A stretch of 38,218 nucleotides of DNA from Desulfuromusa sp. (GCA_029933365.1 JAOZOH010000012.1:1-38218); one strand, 5' to 3'; shown: positions 7,838-17,030, counted from the first letter of the stretch. Program-made: numbers and translations. The notes: generated by a model from the sequence alone, not told the origin.

Positions 7838-8431
7838 ATGAAAAAGTCAACGATCATCCCAGTCTTATTGGTCAGCATGCTGTTAGTTGGTGGAACTGCA
7901 TTCGCATGGCCCGGACACGGTAAAAAAAATTATGATCATTCTTGTAACCGTACAGGTCAAGGGATGACTCAGGAGCAACATGAAGAACGGATGGATAACA
8001 GATTGGAAAAAATGGCGGTTATTCTTGATTTGACCGACCAACAGAAAGAAAAAATCGAAAATCTATTTAAACAAAAAATGGAGAATCGTCAAGCCATGCG
8101 TGCAGAAATGCAAGCTAGCCGGGAAGATTTACGCGCCTACAAACACGGTAAAGAATTCAACGAATCCGAATTCCGTGCCAAAGCACAAGAACACACTGAT
8201 TTAGAAACCGAGATGATGGTTCAACACGCAAAAACCAAGCAGCAAGTTTTGGCAGTCCTGACACCCGAGCAACAGCAGAAAGCTGAAAAACTTCGGGATA
8301 TGCGTGGTGAAGGTTTCTTCGGTAAGCATGATGGAAATCGTGAAGGCTATGGCAAACGCAATGGAGAGCGTAATTGCGATGGTCACGGCAAACGTGGTGG
8401 CAAAGGTTCAGGATCGCCCTACAACAACTGA
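7838..8431 (+). CDS. CpxP/Spy-like periplasmic LTxxQ-type protein
   Basis: 197 residues. A signal peptide ends at about AFA-W24. The mature protein is highly charged and helical, with two LTxxQ-type motifs: LDLTDQQKEKIENLF near 66 and LTPEQQQKAEKLRDM near 146. The tail from about 155 is an unusual glycine/histidine/lysine/arginine-rich segment (GKHDGNREGYGKRN and similar) that could bind metal. CpxP and Spy are periplasmic chaperones; CpxP also inhibits CpxA. The gene is divergent from the CpxRA-like pair and shares its CpxR-box region, which supports that role. The ribosome site is AAAGGAG, 7 nt before the ATG. A strong terminator follows, so it is monocistronic. CnrP/ZraP-like metal-stress accessory function is an alternative. 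Confidence 0.82.
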   Translation: MKKSTIIPVLLVSMLLVGGTAFAWPGHGKKNYDHSCNRTGQGMTQEQHEERMDNRLEKMAVILDLTDQQKEKIENLFKQKMENRQAMRAEMQASREDLRAYKHGKEFNESEFRAKAQEHTDLETEMMVQHAKTKQQVLAVLTPEQQQKAEKLRDMRGEGFFGKHDGNREGYGKRNGERNCDGHGKRGGKGSGSPYNN

Positions 8432-8451
8432 TTCGGGCACAACTCTTAGAT

Positions 8452-8488
8452 AAAAAAAGCGGGCTTCCAATTTGGAGCCCGCTTTTTT
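8452..8488 (+). terminator. Strong bidirectional intrinsic terminator
   Basis: An A-tract, the stem AGCGGGCT(T)CCAA / TTGGAGCCCGCT with one bulged T, and a run of six T form a near-perfect hairpin. It ends the chaperone transcript, and the flanking A and T tracts would also let it work leftward. Confidence 0.9.
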
Positions 8489-8928
8489 CGTAATCTTCTT
8501 GAGCTATCATCGATGGAATTGATTCAACTCGTTAACAATTTTCCCATCTTATCAGCAATCTTATCTTTTTTTGCAAGACCATCCCTACGAGTTCAAATTT
8601 CTGGAGCAATATTACTATTCGCCGTACGGAATTGATAAGAAACGGTAGAAGCTACCCCTTGACAATATTACTGTTCGAGAATCCTCCTTCTTAGAGCTCT
8701 TTTTCAACGGCAGCAGCAAAGAGATGAAGCGGTGATAACTCACGTTGCTCACGGCTGCTGGAATGCCATTAGGAACAGAGAAGATTAAATTTTCGAGTTA
8801 CTATATAGTACCCATCGGGGATGGGTTCATGTATCCCTTGCAATGGGCATTACGATCTCATCAAGCTGAATAATTAAAATTTCGATCCCTTACTTTTAAG
8901 GTGCAATTTTTCTGGAGTACTTAAAATT
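8489..8928. other. Long non-coding leader region upstream of the efflux operon
   Basis: No credible ORF. It contains the repeated motif described at 8607-8677, a TTGACA at 8659 without a convincing -10, and a small perfect hairpin ACCCATC-GGG-GATGGGT near 8810-8826. No CpxR-box-like site was seen. No regulator gene of the TetR or MarR kind adjoins the efflux operon. Confidence 0.5.
8607..8677 (+). repeat. Spaced direct repeat upstream of the efflux operon
   Basis: The 15-mer CAATATTACT(A/G)TTCG occurs at 8607-8621 and 8663-8677, 56 nt apart, with one mismatch. The second copy overlaps a TTGACA hexamer. It could be a pair of regulator sites for the RND operon or a short duplication. Confidence 0.4.
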
Positions 8929-10122
8929 ATGAAACGAATTCACAACCGACTAAAACACCCTCCATTCTTTTCTCCAGAGGTGGCAAAAAAGATAAATAAT
9001 ATTTTCATGTTATTTCTGGTCTTCTTCCTGGGAGGAGTCCTCACCACAGAGGCCACGGCGGCTCCAGCAAAAAAAGTAGGGCCGCCACCTCTGGTCACCA
9101 TTATCACTGTGACTGAGGAGGATGTAAATCCCCTGACCGAATACGTGGGTCATGTGGAAGCGATACAAACAGTCGACTTACCAGCACGGGTCAGCGGTGT
9201 TCTGGAACAGATTCATTTCAAGGAGGGCAGTGACGTACGTGCTGGTGATCTACTTTATATTATCGAACCAGCACCATACCAGGTGAGGGTTGCAGCGAAC
9301 CGGGCACGTGTGGCAAAAGCACAGGTCTTATTGAAAAAAGCCAGTCAGCACCTGAAGCGGATTCAAGCGGTGCGCTCCGGTGGGATTCCAATCACCGATA
9401 TTGAGGTCGCTGAGGCGGTAGAAGAGCAAGCTCGTGCAGAATTGGAGGAAGCGCAAGCCATTTTGCGTCTATCTGAAATCGAACTTGAATATACGCAGGT
9501 ATTGGCTCCTATCAGTGGCCGCATCGGGGCAACGGCTTTAACCAGAGGAAATCTGTGCGGACCAACATCAGGACCGCTGGCGCAAATTGTTCAACTTGAT
9601 CCGATCCGCGTTCTGTTTTCCCTCAGCGAAAACGATATTTCTGCCATCAGGGCGGCTCAGACTGATGCTTCAAGCAAACAGATAAACGGCATCATGAAAC
9701 CACGACTGAAATTATCGGATGGCAAACTGCTTGACGATTTCGGGCAGATAGACTTCGTCGATAACAAGGTTGATCCAACAACCGGGACAGTTGCCGTACG
9801 GGCTGTGTTTGATAATCCCGATGCTCTTTTATTACCGGGACAGTATGTCACTCTGGTTGCTGGTCAAAGCCAGGCGAGGCTGCTGCCAGTAATTCCGCAA
9901 GCTGCGATCCTTGAAGATCGCAATGGGCGATATGTACTGGTGGTCAATGAGCAAAATCAGGTGGAGCAGCGAGCCGTCACAACAGGGGCCACCATTGGCT
10001 CATTGTGGGCAATTGAAACAGGCCTGACTGCTGGGGAGAAAGTCATTGTTCAAGGGGTGCAAAAAGTTCGACCGGGACAGCTGGTAAAAACCACAACTGC
10101 CAGCAACGGGAAAAAGGACTGA
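8929..10122 (+). CDS. RND efflux periplasmic adaptor (AcrA/MexA family membrane fusion protein)
   Basis: 397 residues. An N-terminal hydrophobic segment (about 26-42) ends in TEATAAPA, a signal-peptidase I-like site with no lipobox cysteine, so the protein may be soluble in the periplasm instead of lipid-anchored. The barrel-sandwich and lipoyl-like halves are visible in GHVEAIQTVDLPARVSGVLE and APISGRIGATALTRGN, flanking an α-hairpin at about 110-185. The β-barrel and membrane-proximal domains follow (QIDFVDNKVDPTTGTVAVRA, LLLPGQYVTL). It links the RND pump to the outer-membrane channel. The pump gene starts 3 nt after the stop. The ribosome site is CTGGAG, about 9 nt before the ATG. Confidence 0.92.
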   Translation: MKRIHNRLKHPPFFSPEVAKKINNIFMLFLVFFLGGVLTTEATAAPAKKVGPPPLVTIITVTEEDVNPLTEYVGHVEAIQTVDLPARVSGVLEQIHFKEGSDVRAGDLLYIIEPAPYQVRVAANRARVAKAQVLLKKASQHLKRIQAVRSGGIPITDIEVAEAVEEQARAELEEAQAILRLSEIELEYTQVLAPISGRIGATALTRGNLCGPTSGPLAQIVQLDPIRVLFSLSENDISAIRAAQTDASSKQINGIMKPRLKLSDGKLLDDFGQIDFVDNKVDPTTGTVAVRAVFDNPDALLLPGQYVTLVAGQSQARLLPVIPQAAILEDRNGRYVLVVNEQNQVEQRAVTTGATIGSLWAIETGLTAGEKVIVQGVQKVRPGQLVKTTTASNGKKD

Positions 10123-10125
10123 TAG

Positions 10126-13100
10126 ATGATTTCACAAGTTTTCATTGATCGTCCCCGTCTGGCTGTGGTTCTGGCGATTCTGATCACCTTGGCCGGGTTG
10201 ATCGCCATGATGAATATCCCGGTTGCCCAATATCCAAAGATCACGCCACCGACACTTCGGGTCAGTGCGACCTACCCAGGGGCAAATGCACAGGTCCTTG
10301 CCAACAGTGTGGCGACAACAATTGAAGCAGCCGTTAATGGTGTAGAAGATATGCTCTATATGTCATCCTCTTCTTCCAATAGTGGTCGCTACAGTTTAAG
10401 TGTCACCTTTGAAATTGGAACAGACCCTGCTATCGCCCAGGTTAACCTGCAAAATCGGGTTCAGTCGGCACTTGCTAAACTCCCGAATGAGGTAGTTGCA
10501 CAGGGAGTCACAGTACGCAAAGGTTCTTCCGATATGCTCGGGGCAATCAGTTTCTATTCACCCGAGGGGACGCGAGACAAACTGTTTTTGAGCAACTATG
10601 TCAGCAGCACCATTAAGGATGCGATCATCCGTATCGATGGTGTCAGTGATGTCTCTATTTTTGGTGAACTTGTCTACAGCATGCGGATCTGGATGGATCC
10701 CCCACGAATGACCGCTTTGGGATTGACTGCAGATGACCTGATCACTGCGATCCGCCAACAGAATGTCCAGGCAGCCGTCGGCACCATCGGTTCGGAACCG
10801 GTCAACACCGGCCAACAACTTCAATACACCCTGCGAGCCAAAGGTCGCCTCAAAAATATCGACGAATTCAAAAATATTATCGTCCGCTCCAATGATCAGG
10901 GTGGATTGGTTCGTGTGGCGGATATCGCCAGAGTCGAACTTGGCGCAGAATCGTATAGTACCCGTTCGATCCTCAATGGTGGACCAGCAGTAACCCTTGC
11001 CGTTTACAGCTCTTCCGATGCCAATGCGTTGGCAACAATGGAGCGGCTTACAGCAGAACTGGAGCTGTTAGCTGAGCGGATGCCAAGTGATGTTCAGTAT
11101 CAGACGATCTACGATTCCACCCGCTATATTGCCACGGCCATCCATGAAATGGTCTGGTCCCTCTTTCTCACCTTTCTTCTTGTCGTCGCAGTGACTTTCG
11201 TCTTTCTTCAAGATTGGCGCTCGACCCTGATACCGACAGTCACCATCCCCGTTTCATTGATCGGAACTTTTGCCGTACTGCTGGCACTTGGCTATAACGC
11301 CAACACTATCTCACTATTTGCTCTGATCATGTCAATCGGCCTGGTGGTCGATGATGCCATCGTGGTTGTGGAAAATGTTTATCGGGTCATGCATGAAGAT
11401 CAGCTCAATCCAAAAGAGGCGGCGATCAAAGCGATGGGACAGGTGACCGGACCAATTATCTCCACGACCCTGGTTCTACTGGCGGTCTTCATTCCGGTCG
11501 CTTTTCTCCCTGGAATTACCGGTCAGCTCTACAAACAATTTGCGGTGACAATTTGTACCGCTGTGGTCATTTCGGCTTTCTGTGCACTGACATTGAGTCC
11601 GGCTCTTTGCGCAGTTCTATTGAAAAAACCAACCCTCATCCATCATGGTCCGCTGGCCTGGTTCAACAAAGCACTATTTACCTCACGTAAAGGTTATATC
11701 GCCGGAGCCGCCTGGTTAATTCGTTGGAAGTTGGTTGCTATATTATTGTTATTGCTGGTCTTTGGTGGTAGTTACACTCTGTTTCAAAATCGCCCCACCA
11801 GTTTTCTCCCCCAAGAAGATCAGGGGTTAATCTATCTGAATTTTCAGTTACCAGAAGCCGCTGCCCGAATACGTACCGATGCCGTGCTGCAACAGGCCAC
11901 CAAAGAGCTGAGAAAAATCAAAGGGATTGATAGCGTTCTTGCTGTCAGTGGTTTTAGTCTCCTCAGTGGTCGAGGTGACAATGTTGCTTTTGGCCTGGTG
12001 ATTCTGGCACCATGGGATGAGCGGAGCGGGCCCGATCTGCATGTCAATGGTATTCTGAAAAAGGCTCAGCAAAAACTGGCATCCATTTCTGCAGCCAACA
12101 TTCGTGCCTTCACCCCTCCACCCATTCGTGGGCTGGGGCGAACCGGAGGGTTCAACTTTCAGTTGCAGGCGCTCGATGACAAGTCTCCTCAGGAGTTTGT
12201 TGCCGCGGCTCAAGCGTTAGTAATGGCTGCCAATCAGGATCCCGCCTTGAGCCGAGTGTTCAGCACCTATACTGCCGATACTCCACAGCTTTCATTGAAC
12301 ATTGACCGCACCCGGATCGAAACCCTCAATGTGCCGATCAGCACAATATTCTCAACCTTGCAAGCCCAGTTGGGTGGACGCTATATCAACGATTTCAATC
12401 TGAATGACCGGGGTTATCAGGTTAAAGTGCAGGCCGATACGGCATATCGTGATTCGATTGATGACATCGTGCGGATCTATGTTCGCAGCAGTACCGGGAA
12501 GATGGTGCCGATGACCAGCTTGGCAAGTGTTTCTACAATTCTTGGCCCACAGACGGTGAATCGTTATAACCAGTTGACCAGCATCAAAATTAACGGTGGC
12601 GCTGCTCCAGGATACAGTTCCGGGGATGCGATGGCAGCGATGGAACGGGTTGCGGCAAAAACTCTCCCTGCAGGCTACAGCTATGATTGGTCAGGAATGT
12701 CCTATCAAGAACGAAAAAGCAGTGGACAGGTGACCATCCTGTTTGCCCTCGCCCTTTTGTTTGCCTATCTCTTTCTCGTCGCACAATATGAAAGCTGGAA
12801 CATCCCGTTTTCGATCATCATCTCAGTCCCGGTCGCTACCTTGGGAGCCCTGACTGGACTTTGGTTGGCGGGCTTCAGTCTCAGCATTTATGCTCAAATC
12901 GGGCTGGTACTGCTAGTTGGATTGGCAAGTAAAAATGCCATCCTGATTGTCGAGTTTGCCCAATCGCGGCGAGAAGCGGGACTTCCCCTTGCCGAAGCTG
13001 CTGTTGATGGAGCCCGAATCCGTTTTCGGCCGGTGCTGATGACCTCCTTCACTTTTATCTTCGGTCTTATTCCCATGGTGATTGCTACCGGCGCTGGAGC

Positions 13101-13260
13101 TGGAAGCCGGAAAGCAATTGGCACGACGGTTTTCAGCGGGATGTTGGGTACGACTTTGTTTGGCATCTTTATGGTTCCGGTGCTCTACTATATGTTTCAA
13201 TCAGCACGTGAAAAAGGAAGTGCATGGCGCGCCCGGAGACGGGGCAAAACAGAGCTATGA
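10126..13260 (+). CDS. RND multidrug efflux pump, HAE-1 (AcrB-like) inner-membrane subunit
   Basis: 1044 residues, the usual length for AcrB-type pumps. The start is characteristic (MISQVFIDRPRLAVVLAILI), and two homologous halves each carry one membrane helix, a large periplasmic loop and further helices. The proton-relay pair is visible in the TM4 motif GLVVDDAIVVVENVYR. The second half carries GLASKNAILIVEFA and FRPVLMTSFTFIFGLIPM. It is a drug/proton antiporter expelling hydrophobic compounds, working as a trimer with the adaptor upstream and the channel downstream. The ribosome site is AAGGA, 8 nt before the ATG. The next gene overlaps by ATGA. The substrate is not predictable from sequence. 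Confidence 0.95.
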   Translation: MISQVFIDRPRLAVVLAILITLAGLIAMMNIPVAQYPKITPPTLRVSATYPGANAQVLANSVATTIEAAVNGVEDMLYMSSSSSNSGRYSLSVTFEIGTDPAIAQVNLQNRVQSALAKLPNEVVAQGVTVRKGSSDMLGAISFYSPEGTRDKLFLSNYVSSTIKDAIIRIDGVSDVSIFGELVYSMRIWMDPPRMTALGLTADDLITAIRQQNVQAAVGTIGSEPVNTGQQLQYTLRAKGRLKNIDEFKNIIVRSNDQGGLVRVADIARVELGAESYSTRSILNGGPAVTLAVYSSSDANALATMERLTAELELLAERMPSDVQYQTIYDSTRYIATAIHEMVWSLFLTFLLVVAVTFVFLQDWRSTLIPTVTIPVSLIGTFAVLLALGYNANTISLFALIMSIGLVVDDAIVVVENVYRVMHEDQLNPKEAAIKAMGQVTGPIISTTLVLLAVFIPVAFLPGITGQLYKQFAVTICTAVVISAFCALTLSPALCAVLLKKPTLIHHGPLAWFNKALFTSRKGYIAGAAWLIRWKLVAILLLLLVFGGSYTLFQNRPTSFLPQEDQGLIYLNFQLPEAAARIRTDAVLQQATKELRKIKGIDSVLAVSGFSLLSGRGDNVAFGLVILAPWDERSGPDLHVNGILKKAQQKLASISAANIRAFTPPPIRGLGRTGGFNFQLQALDDKSPQEFVAAAQALVMAANQDPALSRVFSTYTADTPQLSLNIDRTRIETLNVPISTIFSTLQAQLGGRYINDFNLNDRGYQVKVQADTAYRDSIDDIVRIYVRSSTGKMVPMTSLASVSTILGPQTVNRYNQLTSIKINGGAAPGYSSGDAMAAMERVAAKTLPAGYSYDWSGMSYQERKSSGQVTILFALALLFAYLFLVAQYESWNIPFSIIISVPVATLGALTGLWLAGFSLSIYAQIGLVLLVGLASKNAILIVEFAQSRREAGLPLAEAAVDGARIRFRPVLMTSFTFIFGLIPMVIATGAGAGSRKAIGTTVFSGMLGTTLFGIFMVPVLYYMFQSAREKGSAWRARRRGKTEL

Positions 13261-14744
13261 GACAATCCAAACAAGGAAAAATAATGGCACAAAATGATCA
13301 GGGCTTTTTATTATCGATTTTGCTGACTGCTGTTGTGCTGCTGGTCAGTGGTTGTGCGGCAGTGGGACCAGATTATGTTCAGGTAAAGCCAAAAGCTCCG
13401 CAAAATTGGCATATTGAATTGCAAGGTGGCCTCACCGCTGCACAAACTGATCCTGTTAACTTGGCACGTTGGTGGACAGTTCTGGAGGACGCACAGCTTG
13501 CGACACTGGAAGAAAGAGCTATTCAGGGAAATCTAGATCTGCAGGTGGCTCAAGGCAGGATTCGCGAAGCCAGGGCGATGCGTGGAATCAGTCGTGCCCA
13601 ATTTTTTCCAACTCTGGATACAGATGCTACAGCAACAAAATCCCGCAGTAGTCAGAACAGTGGGACAGGTGCAGAGAGTGAACTGTATGCTGCCGGGTTT
13701 GATGCCAGTTGGGAATTGGATGTTTTCGGCGGTGTCAAACGTTCAGTAGAATCAGCGCAAGCGAACCTTGAAGCAACGCAGGAAAGTTTTAACGACTTAC
13801 AGGTGACTCTTCTGGCAGAGGTGGCATTAAACTATGTGGAGCTACGTACTTACCAATCTCGCCTGGAGGTGAGTAGAGCCAACATCAAAATTCAACTTGA
13901 AAGCTACGAACTGAACGATTCACGCTTTCAAGCGGGGATCATCGGAGAGCTGGCAGTGCAGGAATCGTTACGGATTCTCGAAAGTTCCCGATCCCAGATC
14001 CCAGCGCTGGAAGCAGGGCTGGACGCAGCAAAAAACCGTCTCACCGTGTTGCTGGGGAAGCAGCCGGGCAACCTCCACGAGGAACTGGCCGCCGAGCAAA
14101 CATTACCATCCTTGCCGATCACCATTGCTGTCGGTATCCCGGCTGAAACTTTGCGACGACGACCTGATGTCCGTCGTGCTGAACGTGAACTTGCCGCACA
14201 AACAGCTCGTATCGGTGTAGCAACAGCCGATCTCTATCCAAAATTTCGCCTGCTCGGCACCCTGGGACTCGACGCGCTCAGTGTTGGAGATCTGTTTCAA
14301 GCTTCCAGTAAAACCTGGGGAATCGGTCCCGGAGTCAAATGGAATCTTTTTGATGCCGGTGCTATTCGCCAAAACATCCAGGTACAAAATACCCGTCAGG
14401 AACAAGCACTGGTCCATTACGAACTCACCGTTCTGCGTGCCCTGGAAGAAGTGGAAAACGCGCTGGTCGCCTATGCCAAAGAACAGCAAAGGCGAGACTT
14501 TATCGCCAAAGCTTCCGTTGCGGCGGAGCGGGCAGAAGAGCTTGCCAATGATCAGTATCGTGCAGGTCTGGTCAGTTTTAACAATGTTCTGGATGCTCAG
14601 CGTGCTCTTCTGATTCTGCGCGATGAACTTGCCAGGAGCAATGGTACTGTCATCTCCAATTTAGTCAGACTCTATAAAGCGTTAGGGGGTGGCTGGACAT
14701 CGATACCCTCCGGCCAAGAGCAAGCGAGAACCGAAACCCCATGA
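13257..14744 (+). CDS. Outer-membrane efflux lipoprotein, NodT/OprM family
   Basis: The chosen start (13257) forms an ATGA overlap with the pump stop and gives a basic N-terminus (MRQSKQGK) ahead of the hydrophobic stretch. The alternatives are 13224, deep inside the pump gene, and 13284, which would leave no positive charge. The signal peptide ends in a lipobox (LLVSGC), so the mature protein should be lipidated. The family opening GPDYVQVKP and the two repeated TolC-type α-hairpin/β-strand halves are evident (ARWWTVLEDAQLATLEERA, LRRRPDVRRAERELAAQTARIGVA, YRAGLVSFNNVLDAQRALL). It forms the exit duct of the tripartite pump. The DMT gene begins with a second ATGA overlap. Confidence 0.92.
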   Translation: MRQSKQGKIMAQNDQGFLLSILLTAVVLLVSGCAAVGPDYVQVKPKAPQNWHIELQGGLTAAQTDPVNLARWWTVLEDAQLATLEERAIQGNLDLQVAQGRIREARAMRGISRAQFFPTLDTDATATKSRSSQNSGTGAESELYAAGFDASWELDVFGGVKRSVESAQANLEATQESFNDLQVTLLAEVALNYVELRTYQSRLEVSRANIKIQLESYELNDSRFQAGIIGELAVQESLRILESSRSQIPALEAGLDAAKNRLTVLLGKQPGNLHEELAAEQTLPSLPITIAVGIPAETLRRRPDVRRAERELAAQTARIGVATADLYPKFRLLGTLGLDALSVGDLFQASSKTWGIGPGVKWNLFDAGAIRQNIQVQNTRQEQALVHYELTVLRALEEVENALVAYAKEQQRRDFIAKASVAAERAEELANDQYRAGLVSFNNVLDAQRALLILRDELARSNGTVISNLVRLYKALGGGWTSIPSGQEQARTETP

Positions 14745-15604
14745 TCTCTCCAATCCACTATGCCTTGCTGAGCCTTGTCTGTGCCGGAATCAACGATGTC
14801 GTCTTCAAGCGCTATTCGAGCCGGGATCGTTCCCGCGGGATGTATGTGTTCGGGATCGGGTTGGTCTGGACATTTTTACAGATCACTATGCTGGGGATAT
14901 CGGGGAATCCCCTTGTTTTTGATCCCGTCTCTCTGACTTATGGACTGGCTGCGGGGCTGCTACTGACAATATCAAATTTATTCCTCCTTGAGAGCCTCAC
15001 CCATATAGATACAAGTTTGGGGTCGACAATTTACCGCCTGAATACGGTTGGTGTCGTACTGCTGTCATTGTTTCTTTTAGACGAGCTGTTGGGTTCATTT
15101 AAAATCATCGGGATCATTCTTGGTCTGTTCGCAGTCTTTTTGCTCTATCGACGGAGCAAGCAACATAGCTGCACCGAAAAACGTTACGCGTTTTTTTTCG
15201 CTCTGGCGATCGCAGCATCACTTTTCCGGGCATGCTATGGGGTCACATCGAAGGCTGGATTCATACAAGGAGCCTCTCTGCAATCGTTGTTGTTGATCGG
15301 CTCGATCTGCTGGATCTTCGGCGGTGCGGGGTATGCACTATTCCGGGAAAAGCGTTTTAAGATAACGACAAAAAAATCAGTTTATTCCCTAGTGTCTGGA
15401 ATTCTGGTTTTTCTCATCGTTAATTTCTTGATGCTTGCCGTTGAAAATGGACAAGCAAGTGTTGTCATTCCGATTGCCAATATGAGCTTTGTCGCAGCAC
15501 TTATTCTGTCGGTCACCCTGAAAATGGAAACATTGTCAAAACGCAAATTGCTGGCAATCGTAATATCCATTGCAGCAATTTTCTTTTTATCATGTTCAAC
15601 ATAA
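14741..15604 (+). CDS. DMT-superfamily (EamA-like) permease
   Basis: 287 residues with about ten predicted membrane helices in two EamA-like halves, as in drug/metabolite transporters. Its ATG overlaps the stop of the outer-membrane channel gene (ATGA), so it is very probably translated from the efflux mRNA. Visible landmarks include the short cytoplasmic loop RRSKQHSCTEKR between the halves and AVENGQASVVIPIANMSFV near the end. EamA proteins export amino acids, nucleotides or small toxic metabolites. Coupling to an RND operon suggests the two exporters handle related compounds, the DMT protein delivering substrate to the periplasm. This is inference. Confidence 0.85.
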   Translation: MISPIHYALLSLVCAGINDVVFKRYSSRDRSRGMYVFGIGLVWTFLQITMLGISGNPLVFDPVSLTYGLAAGLLLTISNLFLLESLTHIDTSLGSTIYRLNTVGVVLLSLFLLDELLGSFKIIGIILGLFAVFLLYRRSKQHSCTEKRYAFFFALAIAASLFRACYGVTSKAGFIQGASLQSLLLIGSICWIFGGAGYALFREKRFKITTKKSVYSLVSGILVFLIVNFLMLAVENGQASVVIPIANMSFVAALILSVTLKMETLSKRKLLAIVISIAAIFFLSCST

Positions 15605-15847
15605 CAAAGTAGAACTGATTTTATCCCGCCTCTTAGCCCCCTTCAAGACTCTACTCCTCTGCTAATTTAAACTAAAATCTACAAAATCCCACAGGGTCCC
15701 CTTTTACACGGAGTTTTATCTGCTAGACTGGTAGTTAGTGACATTCTTCAAGAAAAAGGACAATACCTGTGATGCAATGAGCCACAAAGAGTAACTTTTT
15801 TTGAGTGAGTTTCTTAACCGTAAATTTTGCTAAAAGGAGCCATCATC
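15605..15847. other. Intergenic region before the ferric-type ABC operon
   Basis: No ORF or recognised RNA. It must hold the ABC operon promoter, but I see no convincing -35/-10 pair. The only clear signal is the ribosome site AAAAGGAG at 15832-15839. Confidence 0.4.
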
Positions 15848-16825
15848 ATGAAAAAAATGCTTGTTTTACTGTTGGGTCTTGTTCTGATCCCCGGACTGTT
15901 TACAGGGGTTCAGGCTGCTGAAAAGATGAACTTTTATGCCAATATCACCGCGATTCAGCCAATTATGGATGATTTCAATGCTAGCCATGACATTGACGGT
16001 ATCTATACGCGGATTTCCACCTCTAAATACCTGGCCACGGTACTGACTGAATTTTCAGCGGGTAAACTGCGCGCCGATGTTTTACAGAGTCCATTACCAA
16101 TCATGCAGATGCTGAAAGAAAAAGGGGTTCTGGCACCCTATAAATCACCCGCTGCAGCAGGTTATCCCGCATGGGCACAAAAAGATAACACGATTGTCCA
16201 GTTCGGAATCGAGTATGTGGCTCCTATCTATAACAAGGATCTGGTTAAGCCTGAAGATGTCCCCACCCGCTACGAAGATCTGACTGATCCAAAATGGTAC
16301 AACAAAATGGTCATGCCTGATCCCTCCTCACACGCAACGACGATTTCCTGGCTGGTCGGTTTGAAAGAAGCGAAAATATTTGGTGATGACGCTGGCTGGA
16401 TGAAGTTCCTTAAGGGACTCGCAGCAAACAAGCCCATGTTCGTCAAGTCCTTCGGCCCGACTCCGGCTCCGATAGAGAGTGGCGAAAAAGTATTGGGTAT
16501 CTCAATGCCCAAATACATTATTTCCAAGGCTCCAGCCCCCCTTGATTGGGCCAGAGTTGACACGCTGCTGGGCACTCCACGAGGGATCGCCATTGCCGCC
16601 AACGCACCCAACCCTAAAGCCGCAAAAGTATTTATTGATTATTGGCTGAGCAAAAATGCCATGCAGTTGCTGGCGGAAAAAGTTGGGGAATATGTTCTTG
16701 CTCCCGGCGTGTTTCCACCGATTGACGGGATCAGCAAAGTCAAAGTTTTACCGATCAGATCCCTCTCTGATCAAGAGATTCGCAGCTGGGGTAAAGAGTT
16801 CCGTAAGATCTTCTACGCAAAGTAG
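15848..16825 (+). CDS. ABC transporter substrate-binding protein, ferric-iron (FbpA/AfuA) type
   Basis: The start at 15848 is preferred because AAAAGGAG lies 8 nt upstream and a clean signal peptide follows (MKKMLVLLLGLVLIPGLF...VQAA). A frame-matched ATG at 15827 lies upstream of that ribosome site. The 325-residue protein has the extracellular solute-binding fold of the Fe3+/thiamine/aminoethylphosphonate class: SAGKLRADVLQSP, YVAPIYNKDLV, YEDLTDPKWYNKMVMPDP, and LGTPRGIAIAANAPNPKAAKVFIDYWLS. I do not see the adjacent tyrosine pair typical of many ferric-binding proteins, so the ligand may be another anion or metal chelate. It heads an ABC operon whose second and third genes are displaced by repeats. 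Confidence 0.82.
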   Translation: MKKMLVLLLGLVLIPGLFTGVQAAEKMNFYANITAIQPIMDDFNASHDIDGIYTRISTSKYLATVLTEFSAGKLRADVLQSPLPIMQMLKEKGVLAPYKSPAAAGYPAWAQKDNTIVQFGIEYVAPIYNKDLVKPEDVPTRYEDLTDPKWYNKMVMPDPSSHATTISWLVGLKEAKIFGDDAGWMKFLKGLAANKPMFVKSFGPTPAPIESGEKVLGISMPKYIISKAPAPLDWARVDTLLGTPRGIAIAANAPNPKAAKVFIDYWLSKNAMQLLAEKVGEYVLAPGVFPPIDGISKVKVLPIRSLSDQEIRSWGKEFRKIFYAK

Positions 16826-16845
16826 ATCAGAGCTATTCAGCAAAA

Positions 16846-16965
16846 CGGGACTGTCCCCGCATGGGGGCTGTCGCAGGATTTTGCGGTGCACCCCACCGCT
16901 GTTTCATAGCCCGTAAACTTCTTGGGACAGCCCCCGATAAACTTGGGGACAGTCCCGAGTTTACT
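16846..16965 (+). repeat. Intergenic palindromic repeat, GGGACTGTCCC family, copy 1
   Basis: It starts GGGACTGTCCCC, continues through TTTTGCGGTGCA and CCGTAAAC, and ends TTGGGGACAGTCCCGAGTTT. The ends are inverted relative to each other, and an internal GGGGGCTGTC / GGGACAGCCCCC pair adds further stems. A second copy in the same orientation lies at 36822-36925. It separates the substrate-binding and ATPase genes. The layout resembles REP-type elements mobilised by REP-associated transposases, none of which is in the window. Confidence 0.75.
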
Positions 16966-16967
16966 CG

Positions 16968-16997
16968 ATGTACTCCGGGGACACGTAACGAGTACAT
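16968..16997 (+). repeat. Small hairpin abutting repeat copy 1
   Basis: ATGTACTC (16968-16975) and GAGTACAT (16990-16997) form a perfect 8-bp stem around a 14-nt loop. It sits 33 nt before the ATPase start and may be the outer part of a longer REP-type structure or a translational or mRNA-stability element. Confidence 0.5.
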
Positions 16998-17030
16998 GTC
17001 CCTGGAATATGGTCATTATTTTGAGGTCTT

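Noticed and set aside
8155..8510. 117-residue minus-strand frame over the chaperone gene and its terminator
   Set aside because: It is antisense to a clear gene, reads through a terminator hairpin and resembles no known protein.
8659..8687. TTGACA at 8659 as the RND operon promoter
   Set aside because: No acceptable -10 lies 16-18 nt downstream, so it is only noted as overlapping a repeat.
13224..13256. Start at 13224 for the outer-membrane channel gene
   Set aside because: It overlaps the pump gene by 37 nt and has no ribosome site; ATGA overlap at 13257 and the basic N-terminus fit better.
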